NCBI GenBank assembly: GCA_019634955.1 | Contig: JAHCAK010000015.1 | Location: 1 to 64,000, forward strand | From: Burkholderiales bacterium | GTDB taxonomy: Bacteria; Pseudomonadota; Gammaproteobacteria; Burkholderiales; Usitatibacteraceae | Reading direction: 5' to 3' | DNA length: 64,000 bases | Part shown: piece by piece, positions 1 to 8,925 of the stretch | How positions within the stretch are numbered: the stretch's first letter is position 1 | How the letters are laid out: every line of letters begins with the position of its first letter | Program-made: the position numbers and the translations under genes | The notes under the pieces: generated by a model | What the model saw: only the letters and a program-made list of their open reading frames with translations | What the model was told of the DNA's origin: nothing | Databases searched by the model: none

Positions 1-2517
1 GGAGAGCTGCGCCAGCACGCACGCCACCGGCACGTCGGCCTTGGCCGCGGGCCCGCGCGCGATGCCGACCTGCAGCACCTTCGCGCTCGTGCCCCCCTGC
101 ACGATCGTCGCCGGCGCGAGGGCGAAGACGTAGACGCTGCCGGTGGTGCCCACGTCCTGCTGGCGGAAGCGGATGTCTGCCGTGATGTCCCCCGCCGCGC
201 CCGAGGCGGCCACGAGGAACACCGGCACCTTGTCGCCGGGAATCGAGGAGGCGGCGCCCGGGTCGAGGTCGAGGAACCAGTCGCCGCCGGCGAGGCTTCC
301 CGCGCCGCCCTCGCGAAGGACCACCACCGGGGTGGCGCGGTCGATGAAGGTGCCGTCGCCGAGGCGGCCGTCGAGGTTGGTGCCCCACGCGCGCACGCTG
401 CCGTCGGCGGTGAGCGCGATGCCGTGCTGGCCCCCGGCCGAGGCCATCGCCACCGTGCCCGCCTCGCGCACCGGCACGGGCGTGCGCCGCTCGAGCCACG
501 AGCCGTCGCCCACCTGGCGCGCCCAGTTCGCGCCCCACGCCCACAGCAGGCCGTCGGCGCCCACCGCCTGCGAGAAGCCGGCGCCGGCCGCGATGGCGCG
601 GATGCCGGAGAGCTCCGGCACGCGCCCGGGCAGCCCGCGGTCGGCGGCGGACCCGTCGCCCAGCTCGCCGGAGTAATTGCCGCCCCAGGACCAGACGGCG
701 CCCGCGGCGGTGAGCGCGAGCGAGTGCGCCTCGCCGGCGGCGATCGCGCGGATGTCCTGCAGGCCCGTGGCCCCGCTCACGCGCACGGGCCGCGTGCGCT
801 GGACGGTCGTGCCGTCGCCCAGTTGCCCCGTGCCGTTGCCGCCCCAGGCCCACAGCGTCCCGTCGGTCGCCAGCGCCAGGACATGCGAGGGCCCGCTCGC
901 GATGGCGGCGATGCGCGAGAGCCCCTCGACCTGCGCAGGCCGGTTCACGCTGTCGTTGGTGCCGTTGCCGAGCTGCCCGTCGTAGCCGTAGCCCCACATC
1001 CACACGGTGCCGTCCGACTTGAGCGCCATGGAGTGGTAGTAGCCGGCCGCGATCGCCTGCACGCCGGCCAGCCCGGGCACGGGGGCCGGGCTCGAGCGGG
1101 AAGTTCCCGTGCCGTCACCCAGCTGCCCGAGTCCGTTGCCGCCCCACGCGAGCACGGTGCCGTCGTCGCGCAGGGCGAGGCTGTGCAGCCCGCCGGCGGC
1201 GACCGCCGTGACCCGCGTGGCGCCGGGTACGACCGCCGGCGTCGAGCGAAGCGTGCGCACGCCGTCGCCCACCTCGCCGAAATCGTTGCTTCCCCACGCG
1301 AAGGCGCGCCCGTCGGCCGCGACCGCGAAGCCGTGGTTGCCTCCGGCGGCGATGGACGCCGCCGCGGGAAGGCCTGTCACCACGACGGGGCTGGGGCGGT
1401 CCGTCGTCGTCCCGTCCCCCAGCTGGCCGACGCCGTTCTGCCCCCACGCGTGCACGACGCCGTCGCGCGTTCGCGCCAGCGAGAGGAAGTTGCCGGCGGC
1501 GATCTCGGCGACATCGGCGAGCCCCATCACCGTCACCGGCGTGGCCGAGGGCGTGCTGCGCCCGTCGCCCAGCTGCCCGGCCCAGCCGTCGCCCCAGGCG
1601 CGCACCGTCCCGTCCTCCCGCAGCGCCAGCGTGTGGAAGAGCCCCGCCGCCACGGACTTCACGCCCGAGAGGCCCGCCACGGAGAAAGGCGTCCCCGTGC
1701 TGCCGGTCGCGCCGGCGCCGAGCTGGCCCGCGTAGTTGTCTCCCCAGACCATCACCGTGCCGTCGGCCTTCAAGGCGACGCCGTGCCGCCAGCCGGCGGA
1801 GATCGCGACGATGCCCGCGAGGACCGCGGCCTGGCGCGGCTGCGACCGCCCGGTGTAAGGCTCCGCGATCGTGCCGTCGCCCAGCTGGCCCGCGTCGTTG
1901 GCGCCCCAGCCCCACACCGTCCCGTCGCGCGCGAGCGCGAGGCTGTGGCCGCCGCCGGCCGACACGGCCGCGATGGCGGGCAGCCCCGCCACGCGGACCG
2001 GAACGAGCGCGCTGTCCTCCTCGCGGCCGAGTTGTCCCTGGTAGTTCATGCCCCAAGACCACACGGACCCGTCGGCCGTGAGCGCGAGGGTGTGGCCGTT
2101 GCCGGCCGACACCGCCACCACGCCGGCGAGCCCGGGCACGGGCGCGGCAGTGGCGCGGCTCGTTCGCGTGCCGTCGCCGAGCTGGCCGAGGGTGTTCTCG
2201 CCCCACGCCCACACGGTGCCGTCGCGGGCGAGCGCGACGACGTGGGTCTGGCCCGAACTGATGCGGTCGATGCCGGCGAGGCCGGAGACGCGCGCCGGCG
2301 TGGTGATGAGGAGCGCCCGCGCGAGCCCCAGCTGGCCGGAGGAGTCGTCGCCCCAGGCGCGCACGGCGCCGTCCGCGCCCAAGGCGAGGACATGGCGGTT
2401 GCCGGCAGAGACGGAGGGGGCGGGGAAGGCGGGAAGCGCGACGGCGAGCAGCGTCGCCGCGAAAAGTGCAGCGGCCCGCGTGCGGTAACCGGGGGTTGCG
2501 CGGCTTCGGCTGGGCAT
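1..2517 (-). CDS. Secreted RCC1-repeat protein, two beta-propellers (C-terminus beyond window)
   Basis: Partial gene: 839 codons are visible and the frame is still open at the left edge. The ATG at 2517 begins a signal peptide (basic MPSRSR start, then a hydrophobic stretch ending near residue 37). I count 14 RCC1 blades, each with the pattern DG(T/S)V-x-x-WG-x-N followed by GQLG, to about residue 750; RCC1 propellers have seven blades, so 14 would make two complete propellers. The last ~90 visible residues (GDWFLDLDPG onward) are a different beta-rich domain I do not recognise. RCC1 folds serve as binding scaffolds; in a bacterium with an export signal this suggests an outer-surface or secreted binding protein. 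A second RCC1 protein lies at 42656. Ligand unknown. No shared operon partner; yheS is divergent. Confidence 0.85.
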   Translation of the reverse strand, partial: MPSRSRATPGYRTRAAALFAATLLAVALPAFPAPSVSAGNRHVLALGADGAVRAWGDDSSGQLGLARALLITTPARVSGLAGIDRISSGQTHVVALARDGTVWAWGENTLGQLGDGTRTSRATAAPVPGLAGVVAVSAGNGHTLALTADGSVWSWGMNYQGQLGREEDSALVPVRVAGLPAIAAVSAGGGHSLALARDGTVWGWGANDAGQLGDGTIAEPYTGRSQPRQAAVLAGIVAISAGWRHGVALKADGTVMVWGDNYAGQLGAGATGSTGTPFSVAGLSGVKSVAAGLFHTLALREDGTVRAWGDGWAGQLGDGRSTPSATPVTVMGLADVAEIAAGNFLSLARTRDGVVHAWGQNGVGQLGDGTTTDRPSPVVVTGLPAAASIAAGGNHGFAVAADGRAFAWGSNDFGEVGDGVRTLRSTPAVVPGATRVTAVAAGGLHSLALRDDGTVLAWGGNGLGQLGDGTGTSRSSPAPVPGLAGVQAIAAGYYHSMALKSDGTVWMWGYGYDGQLGNGTNDSVNRPAQVEGLSRIAAIASGPSHVLALATDGTLWAWGGNGTGQLGDGTTVQRTRPVRVSGATGLQDIRAIAAGEAHSLALTAAGAVWSWGGNYSGELGDGSAADRGLPGRVPELSGIRAIAAGAGFSQAVGADGLLWAWGANWARQVGDGSWLERRTPVPVREAGTVAMASAGGQHGIALTADGSVRAWGTNLDGRLGDGTFIDRATPVVVLREGGAGSLAGGDWFLDLDPGAASSIPGDKVPVFLVAASGAAGDITADIRFRQQDVGTTGSVYVFALAPATIVQGGTSAKVLQVGIARGPAAKADVPVACVLAQLS

Positions 2518-2564
2518 CGCGATCGGCGCCCTCCAGGAAGGCCCGGTGCGGCGGGCCGTCGCGC

Positions 2565-2594
2565 ATTCTGCCCCGGGCATGCGGCGAGAGGCAA
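2565..2594 (-). promoter_or_regulatory. Possible promoter of the RCC1 gene
   Basis: On the minus strand TTGCCT (2594-2589) is followed after 18 bases by CAGAAT (2570-2565), about 48 bases before the start codon at 2517. It is the best sigma-70 match in the 119-base divergent gap to yheS. Inferred from hexamers only. Confidence 0.35.
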
Positions 2595-2636
2595 CGCAGG
2601 TGCGAAAATGGCGGCTTTCGCCCCCGCTCCCGCCCC

Positions 2637-4544
2637 ATGCTCCGCCTCTCGAACCTCACCCTCGCCCGCGGCGCGCGCATCCTGCTGAAGGACGCCTCGC
2701 TCACGGTCTTCCCCGGCCACCGCGTCGGGCTCGTGGGCGCCAACGGCGCCGGCAAGTCGAGCCTCTTCGCGCTCGTGCTGGGCGAGCTGCACCAGGAAGC
2801 GGGCGAGGTGGAGCTGCCGGCGCGCTGGGTGGTCTCCCACGTGGCGCAGGAGCTCGTCGACACGGAGCGCGGCGCGCTCGACTTCGTGATGGACGGCGAC
2901 GCGGAGCTTCGCGAGGTCGAGGCCGCCATCGCCGCGGCCGAGGCCGCGCACGAGGAGGGCGAGCGCGCGGCACTCCTGCACGCGCGCTACGACGAGATCG
3001 GCGGCTACGCGGCGAAACCGCGCGCGCAGGCGCTCATGTCCGGCCTGGGCTTCGCGCCCGGGGCGGAGGTGCTGCCCGTTGCCTCGTTCTCGGGCGGCTG
3101 GCGCATGCGGCTGAACCTCGCGCGCGCGCTCATGTGCCGCTCGGACCTGCTGCTGCTGGACGAGCCCACCAACCACCTCGACCTCGACGCCGTGCTGTGG
3201 CTGGAGGACTGGCTGAAGGCCTACCCCGGCGCGCTGCTGCTCATCACGCACGACCGCGAGTTCCTCGACGGCGTCGCCGGCACGATCGTGCACGTGGACG
3301 GGCAGCGGCTCGTCGCCTACGCCGGCAACTACTCCGCCTTCGAGCGCCAGCGCGCCGAGCGCCTCGCGCAGCAGCAGTCGGCCTTCGAGCGCCAGCAGCG
3401 CACGCGCGCGCACCTGCAGGCCTTCATCGACCGCTTCCGCGCCAAGGCCACCAAGGCGCGCCAGGCGCAGAGCCGCATCAAGGCGCTGGAGAAGCTCGAG
3501 GACATCGCCGAGGCGCACGTCGATTCCCCCTTCACCTTCGCCTTCCGCCCGCCGCCCGTGAAACCGAAGCTCCTCTTCCGCGTGGCCGAGGCGTCGGTGG
3601 GCTACGGCGACCGCGCCGTCGTCTCCGGCGTCGAGTGGAGCGTCTATTTCGGCGAGGCCATCGGCCTGCTCGGCCCCAACGGCGCCGGCAAGTCCACGCT
3701 CCTCAAGACGATCGTGGGGGACCTCGCGCCCGTGGCGGGAGAGGTCATCCGCTCGCCCGACCTGCGCATCGGCTACTTCGCGCAGCACCAGGTGGAGAAG
3801 CTGCGGCTGGAGGAGAGCGTGATGTGGCACCTCGCCCGCCTCGCTCCGGAATCGCGCGAGCAGGACCTGCGCGATTTCCTCGGCGGCTTCGACTTCCGCG
3901 GCGACCAGGTCTTCCAGCGGGTGGAGAGCCTCTCCGGCGGCGAGAAGGCGCGCCTCGCGCTCGCGCTCATCGTCTGGGAGCGGCCCAACCTGCTGGTGCT
4001 GGACGAGCCCACCAACCACCTCGACATCGAGATGCGCGAGGCGCTGGCGCAGGCGCTGCAGGATTTCGAGGGCACCCTCATCGTGGTCGCGCACGACCGC
4101 CACCTTCTGGAGGCCGCGACCGACCAGTGGTGGCTCGTGGCCGACGGGCGCGTCGCACCCTTCGACGGCGACCTGGACGACTACCGCGAATGGTCGCGGC
4201 AGTACCGCGCGCGCGGGCGGCCGGAGCCGAAGGAGGGCGCCCTCGACCGCAAGGCGCAGAAGCGCGCCGAGGCGGAGGCCCGCCAGCGCGTCGCCGAGGC
4301 GAGGAAGCCCTTCGAGAAGAGGATCGCCGCGATCGAGAAGGAGCTGGCGCTGTTGCAGCCGGAGAAGGACGCGCTGGATGCCTGGCTCGCTTCCGGGGAG
4401 GCCTACGCGGAGGCGATGCGCGAGACGCTCGCGGAGCGCTCTCGAAGGCACGGGGAGTTGGCGGGGCGCATCGGCCAGCTCGAGGAGGACTGGCTGTGGG
4501 CCAGCGCGGAGATGGAAGCCGAGGTCAACCGCGCGCGGGGATGA
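2637..4544 (+). CDS. yheS: ABC-F family ATP-binding protein (YheS-type)
   Basis: 635-residue soluble protein with two ABC ATPase domains and no membrane segments, the ABC-F layout; the length matches E. coli YheS (637). Domain 1 has Walker A GANGAGKSS (~35-43), signature FSGGWRMRLNLARA and Walker B LLLLDEPTNHLDL. Domain 2 has GPNGAGKST, LSGGEKARLALA and LLVLDEPTNHLDI. A charged interdomain linker rich in Gln/Arg follows domain 1, and the C-terminal 100 residues are predicted coiled coil. ABC-F proteins bind the ribosomal E site and influence elongation or rescue stalled ribosomes; a ribosome-associated role is inferred from the family. The ATG at 2637 was chosen because the beta-strand LRLSNLTL that begins ABC domains follows directly; longer in-frame upstream sequence is not conserved-looking. 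Confidence 0.93.
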   Translation: MLRLSNLTLARGARILLKDASLTVFPGHRVGLVGANGAGKSSLFALVLGELHQEAGEVELPARWVVSHVAQELVDTERGALDFVMDGDAELREVEAAIAAAEAAHEEGERAALLHARYDEIGGYAAKPRAQALMSGLGFAPGAEVLPVASFSGGWRMRLNLARALMCRSDLLLLDEPTNHLDLDAVLWLEDWLKAYPGALLLITHDREFLDGVAGTIVHVDGQRLVAYAGNYSAFERQRAERLAQQQSAFERQQRTRAHLQAFIDRFRAKATKARQAQSRIKALEKLEDIAEAHVDSPFTFAFRPPPVKPKLLFRVAEASVGYGDRAVVSGVEWSVYFGEAIGLLGPNGAGKSTLLKTIVGDLAPVAGEVIRSPDLRIGYFAQHQVEKLRLEESVMWHLARLAPESREQDLRDFLGGFDFRGDQVFQRVESLSGGEKARLALALIVWERPNLLVLDEPTNHLDIEMREALAQALQDFEGTLIVVAHDRHLLEAATDQWWLVADGRVAPFDGDLDDYREWSRQYRARGRPEPKEGALDRKAQKRAEAEARQRVAEARKPFEKRIAAIEKELALLQPEKDALDAWLASGEAYAEAMRETLAERSRRHGELAGRIGQLEEDWLWASAEMEAEVNRARG

Positions 4545-4602
4545 GCGTTTTCCGGTATGCGGCCGCGCATGTCGACGCGGCCTCACCCAGACCGGAGGCC
4601 CC

Positions 4603-4980
4603 ATGCATCTCGAATCCGCATTGCCCATCGTGAAAGCGCTGGCGGACGGCGTGAACCCCGTCACCGGCGAGCAGTACCCCGAGGCGAGCCCCTACGCGGA
4701 GCCGCGCGCGCTGCGCGCGCTCTTCACCGCCGTCGACCTCATGCAGCGCGAGGTGGAGAAGGAAAGGCGCCGCGAGCGCCTGCCCGCCAACTTCGGCAAG
4801 CAGTGGTCGCCGGACGAGGACCGCCTCATCGCCGAGGCCTTCGATTCCGGGACCGCGATCCCGGAGATGGCGCGCAAGCACGCGCGCACGCAGGGCTCCA
4901 TCCGCCTGCGCCTCGAGAAGCTGGGCAAGCTCCCGCCGTCGGGCGACGCGCGCTACGAGAACCGGCCTATCGCGGCCTGA
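4603..4980 (+). CDS. Hypothetical protein with C-terminal Myb/SANT-like helix-turn-helix
   Basis: 125 residues, not firmly recognised. The N-terminal half ([18 protein letters not shown]) resembles small bacterial proteins predicted to precede helicase-like or DNA-binding modules. The C-terminal half has W-S-P-D-E-D-x-x-L-I-A-E-A-F-D-x-G followed by a second helix ([19 protein letters not shown]), the spacing of a Myb/SANT-like or sigma-region-4-like DNA-binding fold. That makes a DNA-binding role plausible but unproven. It begins 58 bases after yheS, with a 7-bp stem (4561-4567 with 4576-4582) lacking a T-run between them, and its end overlaps the convergent msrB by 14 bases. Confidence 0.75.
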   Translation: MHLESALPIVKALADGVNPVTGEQYPEASPYAEPRALRALFTAVDLMQREVEKERRRERLPANFGKQWSPDEDRLIAEAFDSGTAIPEMARKHARTQGSIRLRLEKLGKLPPSGDARYENRPIAA

Positions 4981-5359
4981 ACCGGAGCGACGCGCTGTTC
5001 ATGCAGTAGCGCAGCCCGGTGGGCTTCGGCCCGTCTTCGAACACGTGCCCGAGGTGGGCGTCGCAGTTGGCGCACACCACCTCGGTGCGCACCATGCCGT
5101 GGCTCGTGTCGCGTCGCTCCTCCACGGCGCCGGGCGCGACCGGCTGGAAGAACGACGGCCAGCCGCAGCCGGCGTCGAACTTGGTGTCGGAGACGAACAG
5201 GTCCTCGCCGCAGCACACGCAGGCGTAGGTGCCCGCCACCCAGTGGTTCTCGTACTCGCCCGTGAAGGGGCGCTCGGTGGCGGCGCGGCGCGTCACCTCG
5301 AACTGCAGCGGCGTGAGCTGCGCCTTCCACTCGTCGAAGGTCTTGAAGAGCTTGGCCAT
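4967..5359 (-). CDS. msrB: Peptide-methionine (R)-S-oxide reductase MsrB
   Basis: 130 residues, the full length of a single-domain MsrB; reduces the R epimer of methionine sulfoxide in oxidised proteins using thioredoxin. Visible hallmarks: two zinc-binding CxxC pairs (Cys47/Cys50 and Cys96/Cys99), the GCGWPSF motif (Cys65 is the usual resolving-cysteine position) and the active-site [11 protein letters not shown] with catalytic Cys119. No signal peptide, so cytoplasmic. Divergent from the AmpG-like gene across a 72-base gap. The 3' end overlaps the convergent 125-residue gene by 14 bases. Family assignment is secure. Confidence 0.97.
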   Translation of the reverse strand: MAKLFKTFDEWKAQLTPLQFEVTRRAATERPFTGEYENHWVAGTYACVCCGEDLFVSDTKFDAGCGWPSFFQPVAPGAVEERRDTSHGMVRTEVVCANCDAHLGHVFEDGPKPTGLRYCMNSASLRFRPR

Positions 5360-5431
5360 GGCCTTGCCTCGGTGTGCGGCCGGGGAGGGCCGCGGTCGGG
5401 GCATTCTACTTCCGGTATCCTCTCCCGCACC

Positions 5432-6694
5432 TTGCCCGCCGCCTCCTACTCCGCCGTCTTCCGCGACCGCCGCCTCGCGGTCATCCTGCTGCTCGGCTTC
5501 TCCTCTGGCCTGCCGCTCGCCCTCACCGGCGGCACGCTGCAGGCGTGGATGACGGTCGAGGGGGTGGACCTCTCCACCATCGGCATCTTCACGCTCGTGG
5601 GGCTTCCCTACACCTGGAAGTTCCTGTGGGCGCCGCTCATGGACCGCTTCGTGCCGCCCTTCCTCGGGCGGCGGCGCGGCTGGCTCCTCGTCACGCAGCT
5701 CTCGCTCGCCGCGCTCATCGCGGCCATGGCCTTCGCCTCGCCGCGCGGCGACCTCGCGTGGCTCGCGCTCCTCGCGGTGGCGGTCGCCTTCGCCTCCGCC
5801 TCGCAGGACATCGTCTTCGACGCCTACCGCACCGACGTCGCGAAGCCCGAGCAGCGCGGGCTGGCCGCGGCCTTCACCGTCGTGGGCTACCGCGTGGCGA
5901 TGCTCACCTCGGGGGCGGCGGCGCTGGTGCTGGTCGCGGGCTCGGGCTTCATCCCGGCGCTGGGGTGGAAGAACACCTACCTCGTGATGGCGGGCCTCAT
6001 GGGGCTGGGGGCGCTCGCCACGCTGTGGGGCCCCGAGCCCGAAGTGGCCGCGCCGCCGCCGCGCTCGCTGGACGAGGCGGTGTGGGCGCCGCTCAGGGAG
6101 TTCTTCTCGCGCAACGGCGCGTGGGTGCTGCTCGCGCTCATCGTGCTCTACAAGCTGGGGGATGCGTTCGCGGGCTCCCTCACCACGGCGTTCCTGCTGC
6201 GCGGCGCGGGCTTCGCGCTGGACGACGTGGGCTACGTGAACAAGGGCATGGGGCTCGCGGCGACGATCTTCGGCGCGCTCTTCGGCGGTGCGCTCATGGT
6301 GCGGCTGGGGCTGTACCGCGCGCTCATGGCCTTCGGTGTCCTGCAGGCGGTGTCCAACCTCGCCTTCATGGCGCTCGCGGGCGCGGGCAAGAGCTGGCCG
6401 CTGATGGTGTTCGCGGTGGGCTTCGAGAACCTCTCCGGGGGCATGGGCACCGCCGCGTTCGTGGCGCTGCTCATGGCGCTCTGCGACCACCGCTTCACGG
6501 CGACGCAGTACGCGCTCCTCTCGGCGCTCGCCTCCTTCGGGCGCGTCTACGTGGGCCCCGCGGCGGGCTATGCCACCGACCCCAAGTACCTCGGCCTCTC
6601 GTGGACGGTGTTCTTCTTCCTCACCTTCCTCCTCGCGCTGCCGGGCCTGGCCCTCCTGTGGTGGAAGCGCGAGACTCTCAAGGCCCTCGGCTAG
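5432..6694 (+). CDS. ampG: AmpG-like MFS permease
   Basis: 420 residues with about 12-14 hydrophobic helices. AmpG imports GlcNAc-anhydroMur-peptides released by cell-wall turnover into the cytoplasm for recycling. Supporting motifs: the N-terminal [31 protein letters not shown] after helix 2 (AmpG-characteristic), [13 protein letters not shown] before helix 5, and a late [22 protein letters not shown]. No ATG exists near the first helix; TTG at 5432 (giving [13 protein letters not shown] before helix 1) is the only reasonable start, so translation may be weak. No beta-lactamase regulator or amidase lies nearby, so a recycling role is inferred from family only. A 23-bp perfect inverted repeat begins six bases after the stop. 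Confidence 0.87.
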   Translation: MPAASYSAVFRDRRLAVILLLGFSSGLPLALTGGTLQAWMTVEGVDLSTIGIFTLVGLPYTWKFLWAPLMDRFVPPFLGRRRGWLLVTQLSLAALIAAMAFASPRGDLAWLALLAVAVAFASASQDIVFDAYRTDVAKPEQRGLAAAFTVVGYRVAMLTSGAAALVLVAGSGFIPALGWKNTYLVMAGLMGLGALATLWGPEPEVAAPPPRSLDEAVWAPLREFFSRNGAWVLLALIVLYKLGDAFAGSLTTAFLLRGAGFALDDVGYVNKGMGLAATIFGALFGGALMVRLGLYRALMAFGVLQAVSNLAFMALAGAGKSWPLMVFAVGFENLSGGMGTAAFVALLMALCDHRFTATQYALLSALASFGRVYVGPAAGYATDPKYLGLSWTVFFFLTFLLALPGLALLWWKRETLKALG

Positions 6695-6699
6695 AATCC

Positions 6700-6749
6700 G
6701 GGACAGGTTTCGGGGACGGTTCCGAAGAACCGTCCCCGAAACCTGTCCC
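6700..6749. repeat. Perfect 23-bp inverted repeat with 4-base loop (REP-like)
   Basis: Bases 6700-6722 are exactly complementary to 6727-6749 around a CGAA loop; the core is GGGGACGGTTC/GAACCGTCCCC. A degenerate partial copy follows to 6775, just before the VOC start codon. There is no T-run, so it is not a textbook terminator. The GGGGAC...GTCCCC core recurs at 32379-32523. Confidence 0.85.
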
Positions 6750-6775
6750 CGAAACGCGTCCCGGAAACCTGCCCC

Positions 6776-7198
6776 ATGACGATGCCCCCGTTCCACCTCG
6801 CCTTCCCCGTCCGCGACCTCGAGGAGGCGCGCCGCTTCTACGGCGGCCTGCTCGGCTGCCCCGAGGGCCGCAGCTCGCCCGACTGGATCGACTTCGACTT
6901 CCACGGCCACCAGATCGTGGCCCACCTCTCGCCCGACGAGGCGGGCCACCGCCACACGAGCGCCGTGGACGGCGACAACGTCCCCGTGCGCCACTTCGGG
7001 CTGGTGCTGCCGATGGGGGAGTGGAAGGCGCTCGCGGACAAGCTCGAGGCGGCCGGGGTCAAGTTCGTCATCGAGCCGCACATCCGCTTCAAGGGCCTGC
7101 CGGGCGAGCAGGCGACGATGTTCTTCCTCGACCCCTCGGGCAACGCGCTCGAGTTCAAGGCGTTCGAGGATCCCTCGCGTCTCTTCGCGAAGCAGTAG
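6776..7198 (+). CDS. VOC (glyoxalase/dioxygenase-fold) family protein
   Basis: 140 residues, a single-domain VOC protein with two beta-alpha-beta-beta-beta halves: [22 protein letters not shown] opens the first half and [20 protein letters not shown] the second. The likely metal ligands are His7, a His in the second half (VRHFG) and a C-terminal Glu in [13 protein letters not shown] enzymes range from glyoxalase I to dioxygenases and resistance proteins, so the reaction cannot be named. ATG at 6776 is used; ATG at 6782 is an alternative. Its last 44 bases overlap the convergent MFS gene. Confidence 0.85.
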   Translation: MTMPPFHLAFPVRDLEEARRFYGGLLGCPEGRSSPDWIDFDFHGHQIVAHLSPDEAGHRHTSAVDGDNVPVRHFGLVLPMGEWKALADKLEAAGVKFVIEPHIRFKGLPGEQATMFFLDPSGNALEFKAFEDPSRLFAKQ

Positions 7199-8336
7199 CC
7201 GCCGCGCCCGCGAGCAGCAGCCCCGCCGCGAGCCAGAGCGCGCCCGGCGCCCACGCGAGCACGGGCTTCCACGCGGCCTGCTGCGGCACCTGGGCGATCA
7301 CGAGCGCGATGCGCGTGAAGGCCGCCACCGCGAGGAGCGCCCACAGCGCCCCGGCCACGAAGCCCTCGCGCCCCGTGCGCCCCATCGCGAGGGCGGCGGC
7401 GAGCGCGCTCATCGTCACGCAGCCCCACGCGGCGCCGGCGAAGAACTGCGCCGCGACCATCACGGGCAGCGATCCCGCGTTCGCGACGACCGCCGCCGCG
7501 AGGCCGCCCGCCGCCGCACCCACCGCCATCATGGCCATCCCGCCCCAGCGCTTCGTGGCGAGGGAGGCCGGCAGGATGAGCAGGTTGAAGCCGATCCAGA
7601 ACACCGGCATCAGCCAGGGCAGGTCCTCGGGCTTGGCGAGGCGCAGGAACCCCGGCGCGGCGTTCAATGCGAAGTGCGCCTGGAAGCCGAGGCCGAGGAG
7701 CGCCACGGCCAGCAGGAACATCGCCACGGGCCGGCCGCGCACGGGCGTCGAAACGGACGCCATCGGTGTCGCCGGCTGCGGGTTGGCGCGGATCGCGCGC
7801 GTCATGAAGGCCGTCGCCGCGGCGAGCGCGACCGCCGAAAGCGCGAAGGGCAGCCGCGGGTCGGCCTCCTTCAGCGCGATCGTGAGGTAGGGCGCGACGG
7901 CCCCCGCGATGCCCAGCCCGAGCATGAAGAGCCCGGCCGCCCACGGCTGCGACGGGCCCGGCACGTGCCGCCCGATGAGCGCGAGCGGCGGCGCGCGCAG
8001 CGCGGACGAGGTCGCCGACCACACCACCGTCACGGCGACGAGCAGCGCGGGCGACCCGGCCGGCGCCACGAACGGGAGCATCAGGAACGCCCCGCACGAG
8101 ACGAGCGTCGCGAGCAGGATCGCGTTGGCCAGCCGCTCCATCGCCCCCGCCATGCGGTCGGCCATCGTGCCGAGCGCCCAGTCCATGGCCGCGAAGATCG
8201 CCTGGTCCAGCAGCAGCAGCCACGGCACCATCGCCTTCGCGAGGCCCGCCTGCGCGGCGAGCGCCGGCAGGTAGATCACGTACACCGTCCACCCGAGGGC
8301 CAGGAAGAGCTGGACCCACAGGCTCGCGGCGGCCAC
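7155..8336 (-). CDS. MFS transporter
   Basis: 393 residues, about 12 hydrophobic segments in two groups of six, with the typical MFS loop [13 protein letters not shown] after helix 2. Substrate not identifiable. It starts one base downstream of the metW stop, so it is probably translated from the metX-metW transcript and subject to the same SAM-II control; that would make export or import of a methionine-related compound a reasonable guess, but nothing in the sequence proves it. The 3' end overlaps the convergent VOC gene by 44 bases. Confidence 0.85.
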   Translation of the reverse strand: MAAASLWVQLFLALGWTVYVIYLPALAAQAGLAKAMVPWLLLLDQAIFAAMDWALGTMADRMAGAMERLANAILLATLVSCGAFLMLPFVAPAGSPALLVAVTVVWSATSSALRAPPLALIGRHVPGPSQPWAAGLFMLGLGIAGAVAPYLTIALKEADPRLPFALSAVALAAATAFMTRAIRANPQPATPMASVSTPVRGRPVAMFLLAVALLGLGFQAHFALNAAPGFLRLAKPEDLPWLMPVFWIGFNLLILPASLATKRWGGMAMMAVGAAAGGLAAAVVANAGSLPVMVAAQFFAGAAWGCVTMSALAAALAMGRTGREGFVAGALWALLAVAAFTRIALVIAQVPQQAAWKPVLAWAPGALWLAAGLLLAGAAATASRRDARDPRTP

Positions 8337-8337
8337 G

Positions 8338-8925
8338 CTACCTCCGGCGGCGGAAGCGGAAGACGCCCAGGCTCCCCAGCAGGTTGGGGAGCGTCCCCAC
8401 GATCTCGCCCTCGTGCAGCACGCGCTCGTCGAGGATCTCGGCGCCCACCTGCGCGCAGAGCGCCTCGAAATCCTTCACCGTGCACAGGTGGATGTTGGGC
8501 GTGTCGAACCACTGGTACGGCAGCGCCTTCGACACCGGCATGCGGCCCCCGAGGATGGCGAGGCGGTGGCGCCAGTAGCCGAAGTTGGGAAAGGTGACGA
8601 TGCCCTCGTGCCCCACGCGCAGCATCTCCTTCAGGATCAGGTCGGAGCGGCGCATGGCCTGCAGCGTCTGCGACAGGATCACGAAGTCGAAGGCGTCGTC
8701 CTCGAACATCGAGAGCCCGCTCTCGAGGTCCATCTGGATCACGCTCACGCCATGGCCCACGGCGGCCAGCACGCGGGCCGGGTCGATCTCCACGCCGTAG
8801 CCCTTCACGCCGCGCGTGGCCGCGAGGCCCGCGAGGAGCTCGCCGTCGCCGCAGCCGAGGTCGAGCACGCGCGCGCCCTGCGGGATCCAGGACGAAATGA
8901 GGTCGTAGTCGAAGCGGGGCGTCAT
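8338..8925 (-). CDS. metW: Methionine biosynthesis protein MetW
   Basis: 195-residue class I SAM-dependent methyltransferase-fold protein. Motif I is [13 protein letters not shown] (~18-30), followed by an acidic strand end (GVEIDP) and the [13 protein letters not shown] region usual in MetW. MetW is required with MetX for the homoserine acylation branch of methionine synthesis in many proteobacteria; adjacency to metX is the conserved arrangement. Its ATG overlaps the metX stop (ATGA, 8922-8925), indicating translational coupling. Length matches the family (~195). Confidence 0.95.
   Translation of the reverse strand: MTPRFDYDLISSWIPQGARVLDLGCGDGELLAGLAATRGVKGYGVEIDPARVLAAVGHGVSVIQMDLESGLSMFEDDAFDFVILSQTLQAMRRSDLILKEMLRVGHEGIVTFPNFGYWRHRLAILGGRMPVSKALPYQWFDTPNIHLCTVKDFEALCAQVGAEILDERVLHEGEIVGTLPNLLGSLGVFRFRRRR

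Noticed and set aside
2546-4633. Long Arg/Ala/Pro-rich open frames antisense or out of frame with yheS, tamB, tex and other genes
   Set aside because: They arise from GC-rich codon bias in alternative frames; their translations are low-complexity and show no motifs, while the chosen frames have clear domains.
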